A DNA stretch of 63,410 nucleotides from Pelagibacterium sediminicola (GCF_003390885.1 NZ_QMEL01000011.1:1-63410), one strand, 5' to 3'; positions 48,490 to 57,501 are shown, numbered from the stretch's first letter. The notes: generated from the sequence alone by a model not told the origin. Numbers and translations: made by a program.

Positions 48490-48607
48490 GGCAGACATTG
48501 CGCGCTTTTCTCCTCCTCCCTTTGAGCGCGTTTGATGTTCCCTCCTTGCGAGAGGCTTACCTCTTGCACTCCGCCCCGCTCCCCCCTCGAGCGGGGCTTT
48601 TTTTTGC
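48490..48607 (+). ncRNA. CCTCCTCCC-motif small RNA, unit 1 (cuckoo/CcsR-like)
   Basis: The motif CCTCCTCCC at 48512-48520 sits in the loop of a 6-bp hairpin (CGCGCT at 48501, AGCGCG at 48525). A second hairpin follows (48548-48567), then a strong terminator. This is the layout of the cuckoo RNA family (CcsR RNAs of Rhodobacter), where the loop presents an anti-Shine-Dalgarno-like sequence. Boundaries are estimated; the 5' end is not known. Confidence 0.6.
48574..48605 (+). terminator. Terminator of small-RNA unit 1
   Basis: CCCCGCTC and GAGCGGGG form an 8-bp stem, followed by C and eight T. Confidence 0.9.
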
Positions 48608-48716
48608 CCATGCGCCAGCCCGCCCTTCCTCATCGCCATCGTGGCCATCTCTGGTTCTGTTAGGCGCTCTAAGTGCAAATCGGCAACACATGCACGAGAT
48701 GCATGGCTGCCATGTC

Positions 48717-48743
48717 TAATCACGACTTCCCAAGTCGTGATTA
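48717..48743. repeat. 12-bp perfect stem with three-base loop
   Basis: TAATCACGACTT-CCC-AAGTCGTGATTA. It is too perfect for chance and has no T-run on either strand, so it is more likely an operator or an RNA 5' stem than a terminator. It lies between the conserved GCATGGCTG word and unit 2. Confidence 0.6.
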
Positions 48744-48769
48744 AGCATGCATATAGAGACCGTCACTGA

Positions 48770-48931
48770 CGCGGCGCGCTTTTCCTCCTCCCAAGCCCCC
48801 CGCGAGGTGACACTGAGCGGGAAAGGTTTCTCCTCCTCCCTTCCTGACCCGCTCCACGGCCTTAATCGATCCTCCTCCCTCGATTTTGGCCGACAGATCA
48901 GGCCCCACCGCAAGGTGGGGCCTCTTTTTTT
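48770..48931 (+). ncRNA. CCTCCTCCC-motif small RNA, unit 2 (three motifs)
   Basis: Motifs at 48784, 48832 and 48871. The second is in the loop of GAGCGGG/CCCGCTC (48815-48821 with 48848-48854). The third is in the loop of AATCGA/TCGATT (48864-48869 with 48880-48885) with an outer GGCC/GGCC clamp. The first has a weaker GC stem. One terminator ends the set, so the three hairpins are probably made as one transcript that is processed, as reported for CcsR RNAs. 5' end estimated. Confidence 0.65.
48900..48931 (+). terminator. Terminator of small-RNA unit 2
   Basis: AGGCCCCACC-GCAA-GGTGGGGCCT is a perfect 10-bp stem with a four-base loop, then C and seven T. Confidence 0.93.
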
Positions 48932-48980
48932 GCCCGCTCGGGCGATTTGCCTCGTGCATGGCTGATATGCGCAATTACGC

Positions 48981-49009
48981 ATTGAAGCGGGGAACCCCTG
49001 GCCCCATAT
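48981..49009 (+). promoter_or_regulatory. RpoH (sigma-32)-type promoter before small-RNA unit 3
   Basis: ATTGAAG (48981-48987) and CCCCATAT (49002-49009) match the heat-shock consensus CTTGAA and CCCCATNT with the usual spacing. CcsR-type RNAs in Rhodobacter are known to be driven by RpoHI/RpoHII, so the finding fits. The transcript would start near 49016. Confidence 0.65.
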
Positions 49010-49015
49010 TCGCAT

Positions 49016-49209
49016 TGTCAATCGAGCGACGCGCCCCTCCTCCTCCCTGGGCCCCTCGCTCATGACAACCGAACCGGGGTTCGTATCCTCCTCCCACGAA
49101 CCCCCGTTCACCCGGCCCGCCGTATCCTCCTCCCACGGTCCGGCCGCAAACTGAAAAGATTTGGGTTCGCCCGATCAAGGCTCCGTCTTCTGGCGGAGCC
49201 TCTTTTTTT
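49016..49209 (+). ncRNA. CCTCCTCCC-motif small RNA, unit 3 (three motifs)
   Basis: Motifs at 49039, 49087 and 49126. The second is in the loop of a perfect 9-bp stem, GGGGTTCGT (49076-49084) with ACGAACCCC (49096-49104). The third is closed by CCGT/ACGG with further bulged GC pairs. The first has a GC-rich surround. The unit starts at an RpoH-type promoter and ends at a strong terminator, which makes it the best-defined of the three. Confidence 0.7.
49178..49209 (+). terminator. Terminator of small-RNA unit 3
   Basis: AGGCTCCG-TCTTCTGG-CGGAGCCT forms an 8-bp stem followed by C and seven T. Confidence 0.92.
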
Positions 49210-49233
49210 GCTGCGCACGGCAGCGGACTGCAA

Positions 49234-49372
49234 CATCGCAGCCCCCTCATCCGACCTCCACTCCGTTCCGGCCCCCTTCTCCCACGAGGGGAGAAGGGGA
49301 ACCGGGGCCGCCACACGAGCCCCCCTCTCCCCCCGTGGGAGAGGGGTTGGGGGTGAGGGGGTCAGCGATGCC
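49234..49372 (+). repeat. Dispersed 140-bp repeat, copy 1
   Basis: It begins CATCGCAGCCCCCTCATCCG and ends GGGGGTGAGGGGGTCAGCG, with two internal hairpins (CCCTTCTCCC...GGGAGAAGGG and CCCTCTCCCC...GGGAGAGGGG). It matches the reverse complement of 54994-55142. It fills the gap between the small-RNA array and the aminotransferase gene. Confidence 0.75.
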
Positions 49373-49399
49373 GGCATCATGCTCCGTAGCAGGCTGCCC

Positions 49400-50650
<1,251 letters not shown>

Positions 50651-50746
50651 CTACGGGGCGGCGCCACGCCCGCCATGCCACCAAAGCCGCTCTTGCGCGT
50701 TGAGCATCATGCAGGCAAGGTCTAGCTATCAGGAGGAACCAGCGCC

Positions 50747-51172
50747 ATGCACGTCGAAACGATTCTGAACGCCAAGGACGGCACCATCGTCACCGTTACT
50801 TCGCGATCCACCATCGGCGAACTCATTGCCACCCTTGCCCAGCACAATATCGGCGCCGTGCTCGTGGTCGATGATGGACGGCTTACCGGCATCGTCTCGG
50901 AACGCGACGTCGTCCGCCACCTCGCCAGCAGCGCCGAAGGCTTCCGCAGCCAGCCCGTCGCCACCATCATGACGCGCACCCCCAAGACCTGCACCCGCAA
51001 CGACACGCTCGACGACGCCATGGCCAAAATGAGTACTGGCCGCTTCCGCCACCTTCCCGTCATGGAAAACGACCGCCTCATCGGCATCATCTCCATGGGC
51101 GACGTCGTCAAACGCAAGATCGACATGGCCGAACAGGAAGCCAACGAACTGCGCGAATACATTTCAAGCTGA
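50747..51172 (+). CDS. CBS-domain pair protein
   Basis: A 141-residue protein consisting of two CBS domains: ATLAQHNIGAVLVVDDGRLTG with IVSERDVVRHL, and DAMAKMSTGRFRHLPVMEND with LIGIISMGDVVKRKI. CBS pairs bind adenosine nucleotides and regulate partner enzymes or channels. A GGAGGA site precedes the ATG. Stand-alone forms are common in this order; the partner is unknown. Confidence 0.93.
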   Translation: MHVETILNAKDGTIVTVTSRSTIGELIATLAQHNIGAVLVVDDGRLTGIVSERDVVRHLASSAEGFRSQPVATIMTRTPKTCTRNDTLDDAMAKMSTGRFRHLPVMENDRLIGIISMGDVVKRKIDMAEQEANELREYISS

Positions 51173-51228
51173 ACGGCCTCTCCCCTCGAAAGCCAGCGGC
51201 CCCATCGCCTCCCTCCCCCCTCCCAACC

Positions 51229-51340
51229 TCCCCCACAAGGGGGGAGGTGCTGGCCTTGTGCGCATAGGGACAGCCAAGCAAAGGAAGCACCCTCCCCTTG
51301 ATGGGGAGGGCTGGGGAGGGGTGAAGCCACACACGCAGAT
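51229..51340 (+). repeat. Dispersed 110-bp repeat, copy E
   Basis: CACAAGGGGGGAGGTGCTGG, then AAGGAAGCACCCTCCCCTTG, continuing ATGGGGAGGGCTGGGGAGGG and GTGAAGCCACACACGCAG. It fills the 302-base gap between the CBS and DMT-transporter genes. Confidence 0.8.
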
Positions 51341-51474
51341 TCAGGATGCGATAGCCCCCCGCAAACGCAGAGCACTAAGAAAAATCACAGCACCCCGCTA
51401 ACGCCCTCCCCTTGCCCCTCCCCCCACAACCGGCTACCACTCCCGGCACCTCGTCTCCCGCAGCCCATCCCCAC

Positions 51475-52371
51475 ATGCCCCGTTCCATCGCGCTTTTTTG
51501 CCTGCTGCTGACCACCGCCATCTGGGGCTTTGCCTTCATTGCCCAGAAGACGGCGATGGACGTCATGGGGCCACTGACTTTCATGGCCTCACGCTACCTG
51601 CTCGGCGGCCTCGTCATCCTGCCGCTTGCCCTGCGCGAGAATGGTTTGCGCACCGCCCCGCTCACGGGTCGCGACTGGTCGCTCATCGGCGTCATGAGCG
51701 TGGTTTTCTTCATCGCCTCGCTGCTCCAGCAACTGGGGCTCATCTTCACCACCGTCACCAACAGCGGTTTTCTCACCGGGCTCTATGTGCTGTTCGTGCC
51801 GCTGATCCTGCTGGTCTTTTTTCGCACCGCGCCCCATCGCATCGTGTGGTTCGCGGCCCCGTTCGCGCTGTTCGGCCTGTTCCTGCTCAATGGAGCGACA
51901 CTCAGCGCCATTAACCGCGGCGATGCGCTGGTCATCGCAAGCGCCGTCTTCTGGGCGCTGCACGTCCTGCTTATCGGCCTGCTCGCCACCAGGACCAGAC
52001 GCCCGGTCCTCATCTCCGCCATCAGCTTCCTGATCGCGGGCGGGCTCAGCGCTGTGGGAGCGCTGGCCTTCGAGGCACCCTCCCTCGAAGCGATCTCATC
52101 GGGCTGGGTCGAAATCCTTTACGCAGGCGTCATGTCCACCGCCATCGCCTATACCCTTCAGGCCGTCGGCCAGCAGCACGTGCCCCCCGCCAACGCCGCC
52201 ATCATCCTTTCAGCCGAAAGCCTTTTCGCCGCGCTTGGCGGCGCGCTGCTGCTAGGCGAGCGCCTGCCGCCCGAAGGTTATGCCGGGGCGGCGCTGATCT
52301 TTGCCGCCATCGTCCTGGTCGAAGCAATTCCGCAATTGCGCAGACGCAGCACTGAAGCGCTTCCAGAATAA
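51475..52371 (+). CDS. EamA/DMT-superfamily membrane transporter
   Basis: A 298-residue protein with ten membrane segments in two EamA repeats (LLTTAIWGFAFIAQKTAM at the start; AIAYTLQAVGQQHVPPANAA in the second half, followed by LSAESLFAALGGALLLGE). The family exports metabolites or amino acids. The ATG at 51475 begins at the first membrane helix; an ATG at 51412 adds a Pro-rich stretch without homology. Substrate unknown. Confidence 0.9.
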   Translation: MPRSIALFCLLLTTAIWGFAFIAQKTAMDVMGPLTFMASRYLLGGLVILPLALRENGLRTAPLTGRDWSLIGVMSVVFFIASLLQQLGLIFTTVTNSGFLTGLYVLFVPLILLVFFRTAPHRIVWFAAPFALFGLFLLNGATLSAINRGDALVIASAVFWALHVLLIGLLATRTRRPVLISAISFLIAGGLSAVGALAFEAPSLEAISSGWVEILYAGVMSTAIAYTLQAVGQQHVPPANAAIILSAESLFAALGGALLLGERLPPEGYAGAALIFAAIVLVEAIPQLRRRSTEALPE

Positions 52372-52418
52372 GTGGGCACCACTTATTCGGTTCGGGAGCG
52401 CGACAAATCAAAGGCTTG

Positions 52419-52447
52419 GAGCTGTTTTGACTTCATCAAAACAGCTC
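52419..52447. terminator. 12-bp perfect hairpin at the 3' ends of two convergent genes
   Basis: GAGCTGTTTTGA-CTTCA-TCAAAACAGCTC. It overlaps the stop codon of the DUF2147 gene (minus strand) by one base and lies 48 bases after the DMT-transporter stop. No T-run follows, but the stem contains a run of T and A on both strands, so it may end both transcripts. Confidence 0.5.
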
Positions 52448-52851
52448 TACCGCACCCGGTTGAGCGCGATATTCTCGCAGATGACGAACAGCGCGCAGGC
52501 CTTGAGTTCCATGTTGTCCGGCCCGGTCTGGGTCACCGTCCCGCCGATATTGAAGCCCTCGAGCGTCACCGTGCCCTGCCAATGTCCGTAGCGCGTCTGC
52601 CGCGCGTTCTTGAACATATAGGTGTTGAGATATTTGGTGTTGCGCGCGTCCTTCTTGTCCTCCTGAATCCAGATCAGCTCCGCGCACAACCGGTCGCCAT
52701 TCTCTCCGCAATAGGAAAATTCATAGCGGGACTCACGATTGTCCGGCTCCCAGACCCCGATCGGATCGAGCCCCTGCTGCGCTCCCACACCCGCCGCCCC
52801 CACAACGCCAAGCGTGAGACCAAGGCACAGCGAAATCATTTTACGCAACAT
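52447..52851 (-). CDS. DUF2147-domain secreted protein
   Basis: A 134-residue protein from the ATG at 52851 with a signal peptide (MLRKMISLCLGLTLGVVGAA, cleaved near VGAQQ) and the DUF2147 domain: DPIGVWEPDN, FSYCGENGDRLCAELIWI, NTYMFKNARQTRYGHWQGTV. Three cysteines could form disulfides in the periplasm. The family is lipocalin-like and functionally uncharacterised. Confidence 0.85.
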   Translation of the reverse strand: MLRKMISLCLGLTLGVVGAAGVGAQQGLDPIGVWEPDNRESRYEFSYCGENGDRLCAELIWIQEDKKDARNTKYLNTYMFKNARQTRYGHWQGTVTLEGFNIGGTVTQTGPDNMELKACALFVICENIALNRVR

Positions 52852-52915
52852 CGTTCGGCTCCTGACTGCGGCAACACCCGCCATTTTTCCCAAACCACAT
52901 GAACAACGCCTGAAC

Positions 52916-52950
52916 CGTAGGGAAGCGCCGAAAAAAAAGGAAGCACCCCC
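52916..52950 (+). repeat. Remnant of the 110-bp repeat (middle section only)
   Basis: GTAGGGAAGCGCCGAAAAAA and AAGGAAGCACCCC match the centre of copies C and D, without either hairpin arm. It appears to be a deleted copy. Confidence 0.5.
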
Positions 52951-53038
52951 GTCACACCACTGTCATCCCGCCCCCTTACCACTACCCCCAGCAAGCCTTA
53001 CCCCGCTTGCATCCGCCGGTTCCCCGCCGGCTCCCTTC

Positions 53039-53066
53039 ACGGCCGCCCGTCCCGGCGGCCGTTTTT
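53039..53066 (+). terminator. Rho-independent terminator without an obvious upstream gene
   Basis: ACGGCCGCC-CGTCCC-GGCGGCCGT is a perfect 9-bp stem followed by TTTT. The nearest plus-strand gene upstream ends at 52371, beyond a hairpin and an opposite gene. A short RNA from about 52950 could end here. Confidence 0.75.
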
Positions 53067-53150
53067 CTGTGGATGCCCCGCACCGGCGCATGGCCGCACC
53101 GCCAGAGCGCGATAAGAAGCAAGGGTCCGCCCCTTGCCCCCGGAGCGCCG

Positions 53151-53750
53151 ATGGCCAAGCTTTATTTCTCCTACGCCGCCATGAATGCCGGCAAATCGAC
53201 GATTCTGCTTCAGGCGTCCCACAATTACCGCGAACGAGGCATGAAAACCCTCCTGTTCACCGCCGCGCTCGACGACCGCGCCGGCCTCGGCGTCATCGCC
53301 TCGCGCATCGGCGTTTCCGAACAGGCGCGCCTCTTCGGCCCCGAGGATGATCTGTTCAACCAGATCGCCGAAGCCCACGCCCGGCAGCCCCTCAGTTGCG
53401 TCTTTTTCGATGAGGCCCAGTTCCTCACCCCCGCCCAGGTCTGGCAGCTCGCCCGCGTCGCCGACCGGCTGGGCATCCCCGTCATGTGCTATGGCCTCAG
53501 GACCGATTTTCAGGGCAAGCTCTTTCCCGGCTCGGCCGAACTGCTCGCCATCGCCGATACCCTGCGCGAAATCCGCACCATCTGCCATTGCGGCGCCAAG
53601 GCCACCATGGTCATCCGGCTGGGCGCCGACGGAACCCCGTTGGTCGAAGGCGAACAGATCGACATCGGCGGCAACGACAAATATGTTTCGCTGTGCCGCC
53701 CCCACTGGGAGGAAGAAACCGGCCGCTACCGGCCAGAGGATAAACGATGA
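53151..53750 (+). CDS. tdk: Thymidine kinase
   Basis: A 199-residue type II thymidine kinase: P-loop AAMNAGKST near residues 10-17, FFDEAQFLT, the lasso-domain zinc cysteines in TICHCGAKA and VSLCRPHW. It phosphorylates thymidine from salvage. The ATG at 53151 is the family start [14 protein letters not shown]. It overlaps the thioesterase gene by four bases. Confidence 0.95.
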   Translation: MAKLYFSYAAMNAGKSTILLQASHNYRERGMKTLLFTAALDDRAGLGVIASRIGVSEQARLFGPEDDLFNQIAEAHARQPLSCVFFDEAQFLTPAQVWQLARVADRLGIPVMCYGLRTDFQGKLFPGSAELLAIADTLREIRTICHCGAKATMVIRLGADGTPLVEGEQIDIGGNDKYVSLCRPHWEEETGRYRPEDKR

Positions 53751-54130
53751 ACGCTGACACCGAACCAAGGGGCGAATTGACCATCCGCACCATGCCCATG
53801 CCCGCCGATACCAATCCGGCGGGCGACATTTTCGGCGGCTGGGTGATGAGCCAGATGGACGTGGCTGGGGCCATCGCGGCGGTCGAGCACGCGGGCGGGC
53901 GCGTCGCGACCGTCGCCATCGAGGCCATGGCCTTCATCGCGCCGGTACGGGTGGGCGACGTCTTTTGCGTCTATACCTGGGTCGATCGCGTCGGCAACAC
54001 TTCCATCACCATCGGCATGGAAGCCTATACCCGCTCGCGCCACACCCCCAACCGCACCAAGGTAACCGAGGGCAAGTTCATCTATGTCGCGCTCACCGAG
54101 GACGGCCACAAGCGTATCATCGGAACTTAG
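53747..54130 (+). CDS. Acyl-CoA thioesterase (YciA-like hotdog fold)
   Basis: A 127-residue hotdog protein with [20 protein letters not shown] (catalytic Asn/Asp region), [12 protein letters not shown] and an [11 protein letters not shown] strand. YciA-type enzymes hydrolyse short- and medium-chain acyl-CoA. Its start overlaps the tdk stop by four bases (ATGA), so the genes are co-transcribed, although no functional link is known. Confidence 0.92.
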   Translation: MNADTEPRGELTIRTMPMPADTNPAGDIFGGWVMSQMDVAGAIAAVEHAGGRVATVAIEAMAFIAPVRVGDVFCVYTWVDRVGNTSITIGMEAYTRSRHTPNRTKVTEGKFIYVALTEDGHKRIIGT

Positions 54131-54312
54131 CGCGCCTCCGGTATCGGCAAGCATCGGCCCGTTCATGTCCGGTTCAACCGGCCCCGTTTATTTGTCGCGG
54201 CCATGTTGAACGTCGGCCGTGGCAGTAACGGCGGACGGGTTGCCCGGAACTGACCGGCCCCTCTGGAAGTTTTCTTTCCAAGTGACCGGCATCTCGCCCA
54301 AGGGAGAATGAA

Positions 54313-54966
54313 ATGAACGCTCGCAAGTTTGCCACCGCCGCGCTCCTGGCCATCGCAACGCTCATGACCAGCGCAGGCGCGGCCTTCGCCTACGATGCCG
54401 CCGCGACCACCGCGCTCAACGTCCGCTCGGGGCCCGGCACCAATTACCGCGTCGTGGGTGTCCTGGAGCAGAACCAGGTCGTTCAGGTTCTCGAATGCAC
54501 CCCCTCCAATACCTGGTGTCGCATTCAGGATCGCACCATCCAGGGCTGGGCCTCGTCGCGCTATCTGCAACAGGTTGCGGGCGGCAGCACGCCGGTGCGC
54601 CCCACCCCGCCGACCGGCCAGCCTGATGTGGGTATTTCGATCAACACCCCGAACTTTTCGTTCGAGATCGGCACCGGCAACCGTCCCGGCATCACGCCCC
54701 CACGCCCCTCGGGCCAGATCTGCTTTTTCGAAGAGTACGATTATCGCGGCCGCAGCTTCTGCGCCTCGGGCGGCGACAGCGCCCGCTATATCGAGCGCTT
54801 CTGGGACAACCGTATCCGCTCGGCCCGCGTCGAAGGCAACGCCGAAGCCACGGTCTGCACCGACACCAACTTCTCGGGCCGCTGCGCCGTGATCGATCGC
54901 TCCGTCCGCAATCTGGGCATGCTCTCGGACGACATCTCCTCCTACTGGATCTCGCGCGCCCGGTAA
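54313..54966 (+). CDS. Secreted SH3b plus beta/gamma-crystallin-like protein
   Basis: A 217-residue protein with a signal peptide (LLAIATLMTSAGAAFA), a bacterial SH3 domain (TTALNVRSGPGTNYRVVGVL, GWASSRYLQ), a Pro-rich linker, and a Greek-key motif pair (QICFFEEYDYRGRSFCASGG; TVCTDTNFSGRCAVID) resembling crystallin domains. SH3b domains bind peptidoglycan; crystallin-type motifs often bind calcium. Four cysteines suggest disulfides. Likely periplasmic or surface-associated. Function unknown. An AGGGAGAA site precedes the ATG. Confidence 0.85.
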   Translation: MNARKFATAALLAIATLMTSAGAAFAYDAAATTALNVRSGPGTNYRVVGVLEQNQVVQVLECTPSNTWCRIQDRTIQGWASSRYLQQVAGGSTPVRPTPPTGQPDVGISINTPNFSFEIGTGNRPGITPPRPSGQICFFEEYDYRGRSFCASGGDSARYIERFWDNRIRSARVEGNAEATVCTDTNFSGRCAVIDRSVRNLGMLSDDISSYWISRAR

Positions 54967-55322
54967 CGCCTGAGCACCCAGCATTCGTCGCCACATCGCG
55001 AGCCCCTCACCCCCGGCCCCTCTCCCTCAAGGGGAGAGGGGGGCTCAAGAGCCGAGACATTCGCAGGGTTCCCCCTTCTCCCCTTGAGGGAGAAGGGGGG
55101 CTTTCGCGGAAGCGAAAGGTCGGATGAGGGGTGCTGCGATGCCAATGACCCGCGTCATGTAAACCAGTTACCAGACGTTCCCCCCGCCATGCCGTTGCCC
55201 CTGTTGCCCAAATACCATAGTTCCGAATCACCGGTCCTCCCCTCCGCCACGGCGCCCCTTTCTCGCCACATCCCCGTGCAGAACCGCCCATCAGGGTTAA
55301 CAGTACGGATTTTTTGGGTACA
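54967..55322. other. Intergenic region with a 140-bp repeat
   Basis: Positions 54994-55142 are the second copy of the 140-bp repeat (below). The remainder, 55143-55322, is a short leader with no protein gene; it probably holds the promoter of the RlpA-like gene. Confidence 0.5.
54994..55142 (-). repeat. Dispersed 140-bp repeat, copy 2 (inverted)
   Basis: On the minus strand it begins CATCGCAGCACCCCTCATCC and ends GGGGGTGAGGGGCTCGCGAT, matching both ends of 49234-49372. The internal arms here read CCCCTCTCCCTCAAGGGGAG and CCCCTTGAGGGAGAAGGGGG. Confidence 0.75.
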
Positions 55323-55721
55323 ATGAAGGTTATCAAGGCCGCCGCGCTTTCCGTGGCGCTCGCTGCCGGTGCGATCACGTTCGCCGCGCCGGTCTCTTAC
55401 GCACAACAGCAGGTCGCGGTCGTTGAAACCGCTTCGGGCACCGCCTCCTGGTATGGCGGAAAATTCCACGGCCGCCGCACGGCCTCGGGCGAAAGCTACA
55501 ACCAGCACGCCCTCACCGCCGCCCACCGCACGCTGCCCTTCGGCACCGAGGTGGTGGTCACCAACCAGAACAACGGCAAGAGCGTCGTCGTCCGCATCAA
55601 CGACCGCGGCCCCTTCATCGGCGGCCGGATCATTGATCTTTCCCATAAGGCGGCAAGCCAGATCGGCATGATCAATTCAGGAACGGCCAGCGTCAAACTC
55701 GAAGTCATCGGCGGCGCCTGA
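55323..55721 (+). CDS. RlpA-like double-psi beta-barrel protein
   Basis: A 132-residue protein with a signal peptide ([20 protein letters not shown], cleaved near SYAQ) and a DPBB domain: [44 protein letters not shown] (catalytic Asp region) and [15 protein letters not shown]. RlpA cleaves denuded peptidoglycan at the septum. There is no lipobox Cys and no SPOR domain, so this is a short soluble form. An upstream GTG codon exists but the ATG gives a standard signal peptide. Confidence 0.9.
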   Translation: MKVIKAAALSVALAAGAITFAAPVSYAQQQVAVVETASGTASWYGGKFHGRRTASGESYNQHALTAAHRTLPFGTEVVVTNQNNGKSVVVRINDRGPFIGGRIIDLSHKAASQIGMINSGTASVKLEVIGGA

Positions 55722-55860
55722 TCGGCGTTTCGGACCATTAATCTAAAATTTACCGACAATTTGAGTTTCCCGCACAACGGCCGGCATCGGGCGCATACTC
55801 GCTTCAGGTGCCGGCCCGGATACGATGGTTCCGCCCCGGCCGGATGGAGGGGTAGTGGCG

Positions 55861-55980
55861 ATGTCCCATAAACTGTCGGCCCAAAAGCTCGTTTCGATGA
55901 CCGTCGCGGCGCTCACCGGCGCGATGATGTGCGGCCTGTTCGCCCTTGTCCTCATGGCCACCGGGGCCTTTGCCGCCTGA
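55861..55980 (+). CDS. Tiny single-pass membrane protein 1
   Basis: A 39-residue protein beginning MSHKLSAQKLVSM and continuing as one hydrophobic helix (TVAALTGAMMCGLFALVLMA) that ends TGAFAA. A GGAGGGG stretch lies ten bases before the ATG. It shares its ending (M-x-TGAFA) and layout with the next small gene, 130 bases downstream, so the two are probably paralogues. No family recognised. Confidence 0.55.
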   Translation: MSHKLSAQKLVSMTVAALTGAMMCGLFALVLMATGAFAA

Positions 55981-56109
55981 ACCGCCCGTTCAGCATCCGT
56001 TCAGCCGCCTCCTGCTTATCTGCATCAACACGAAAACGTCATCGCGTGAAACCCAACCGCGCCCTGTGACGTTGAAGCAGACAAGAGGCATCGAACGAGG
56101 AGGCTAAAA

Positions 56110-56211
56110 ATGGCCCGCACCCTGATCCAGATGAGCATCGCCGGCGCTGCTGGCGCAGTCATGCTGACCATGATGGTCACCATCATGACCTTTACCGGCG
56201 CCTTCGCCTGA
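56110..56211 (+). CDS. Tiny single-pass membrane protein 2
   Basis: A 33-residue protein starting MARTLIQMSIAGAAG and continuing AVMLTMMVTIMTFTGAFA. It is almost all hydrophobic. An AGGAGG ribosome site at 56098-56103 is near-perfect, and a terminator follows the stop by 25 bases, which together argue that it is a real gene. Similar in ending to the 55861 protein. Confidence 0.65.
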   Translation: MARTLIQMSIAGAAGAVMLTMMVTIMTFTGAFA

Positions 56212-56236
56212 ACCTTCTCTCTCCAAAAGCAGTCTG

Positions 56237-56266
56237 CCCCCGCCGCTTCCTCCCGGCGGGGGTTTT
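56237..56266 (+). terminator. Rho-independent terminator after the small membrane protein
   Basis: CCCCCGCCG-CTTCCTCC-CGGCGGGGG is a perfect 9-bp stem followed by TTTT. It reaches the stop codon of the opposing sigma-factor gene. Confidence 0.85.
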
Positions 56267-56976
56267 CAGTTCTTCAGAACGCCGCGCGCCGCGAGCGCCG
56301 CCACGGTTCTTTCCGTCAGCGCCTGGCACCGCTGCCCATCGAAGGGAAATACGCTGGCGAACCCCCCGGCCAGTTCCTTTTCCACGAGGGTCCGCAGTCG
56401 CCGCCGCGCCCGGAATAGCCGCGTCTTGACGGTGATCGGGTTGAGCCCCAGATCCATGGCAATCGAGCGCACGTCCATGCCCTCGCTTTCATGCATCAGG
56501 AACACCACTCGCAGCGGCGCTGGCAGGGTGGCGATGGCCGTTTCCAGAATATCGCGAACTTCGCGTCTCGCCACAGCGGCCTCCGGACGTTCGATTTCCA
56601 CACCGGGAAAAGGCACGACGCTCGACGTCTCCGTCCCCGTTTCGATTACCGTGTCATAGCTTTCATACGGCCGGGCCGCCCGTTTTCGCATCGCCGCCGC
56701 GTTGAGCGCGATCCGTGTGACCCATGTCGAGAATCGCGCCTCCCCGCGAAAGCTGTCGAGCTTCGTGAAAGCCGCCAGATAGGCCTCCTGCACGACCTCC
56801 TCGGCTTCCGCATCCGTGTCCACCACGCCGCGCGCCACGCGGAACAGCCGCGGATTGAGGCGCCGGATCAGCTCGCGGATGGCCACCTGATCCCCCCGCC
56901 GCGCACCGGCCACCAGCGCGGGCTCGCCGCGCTGGTCTTCGTGTTCACCAATCTCTGTTACGGTCTTGAGCACCAT
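56266..56976 (-). CDS. ECF-type RNA polymerase sigma factor
   Basis: A 236-residue sigma factor with region 2 (ELIRRLNPRLFRVARGVV, AEEVVQEAYLAAF, FSTWVTRIALNAA) and region 4 (LPAPLRVVFLMHESEGMDVR, LGLNPITVKTRLFRARRRL). The linker is long, and 35 residues follow region 4. Its start codon touches the cupredoxin stop (TGAATG). No anti-sigma gene is adjacent, so control may be by the C-terminal tail or by the periplasmic partners. Confidence 0.93.
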   Translation of the reverse strand: MVLKTVTEIGEHEDQRGEPALVAGARRGDQVAIRELIRRLNPRLFRVARGVVDTDAEAEEVVQEAYLAAFTKLDSFRGEARFSTWVTRIALNAAAMRKRAARPYESYDTVIETGTETSSVVPFPGVEIERPEAAVARREVRDILETAIATLPAPLRVVFLMHESEGMDVRSIAMDLGLNPITVKTRLFRARRRLRTLVEKELAGGFASVFPFDGQRCQALTERTVAALAARGVLKN

Positions 56977-57501
56977 TCACCTGTTGGCTTCGGGGCCTGC
57001 CGCGACGATCTCGTCCACAGGCACCAGACCGGCCTGCGCGGCGACCGGCAGATCGCCCTTTGCCGCCTGCTCCCCCTCCCAGCCCGGATCGCCAGGCGCA
57101 CCGACCACGATGCGGCCCACCATCCCGTGCATTTCATGCGGAATGCAGTAGTAATCATACACTCCCGGCGCAGAAAGCACGACCTCGAAGCTTTCGCCGG
57201 GCAGAAGAAAGCCGCTATCCCACGGCACGGCGGCCGATGGTATGCGCCTTGCCCTGCCGAAGACATCGGGATGATAGGCGGTCGCCGTGTGGCTGTTTCC
57301 GGCGTCCTCATTGACAAAACGGACGCGCGCGCCCACCGGCACCGCAATGGCATTCGGCTCGAACCAGGCGCTTTCGCCACGCGGGCTGCCCTTCATCGCG
57401 ATCGTCACCGTCTCCTGTGCCCGTGCCGGCCAGCCGGACAGGAGAGCGGCGGCAACTGCGCCGCTCCCCAGCCCGAGCACGGTTCGCCGTGTCGGGCTCA
57501 T
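56977..57501 (-). CDS. Tat-exported cupredoxin (plastocyanin/pseudoazurin-like)
   Basis: A 174-residue protein with a twin-arginine signal ([20 protein letters not shown], cleavage near ARAQ). The copper ligands are visible: His in NSHTATAYH, then Cys, His and Met in [17 protein letters not shown]-terminal 35-residue extension follows the fold. It should carry electrons or buffer copper in the periplasm. It overlaps the upstream secreted-protein gene by four bases and abuts the sigma-factor gene, so these three form one operon. Confidence 0.9.
   Translation of the reverse strand: MSPTRRTVLGLGSGAVAAALLSGWPARAQETVTIAMKGSPRGESAWFEPNAIAVPVGARVRFVNEDAGNSHTATAYHPDVFGRARRIPSAAVPWDSGFLLPGESFEVVLSAPGVYDYYCIPHEMHGMVGRIVVGAPGDPGWEGEQAAKGDLPVAAQAGLVPVDEIVAAGPEANR

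Noticed and set aside
48232-48965. Short open frames over the small-RNA region
   Set aside because: They lack ribosome sites and protein character, and they run through terminators and hairpins.
48512-49134. CRISPR array from the repeated CCTCCTCCC motif
   Set aside because: The repeats are nine bases, irregularly spaced, lie in hairpin loops and alternate with terminators; no cas genes are present.
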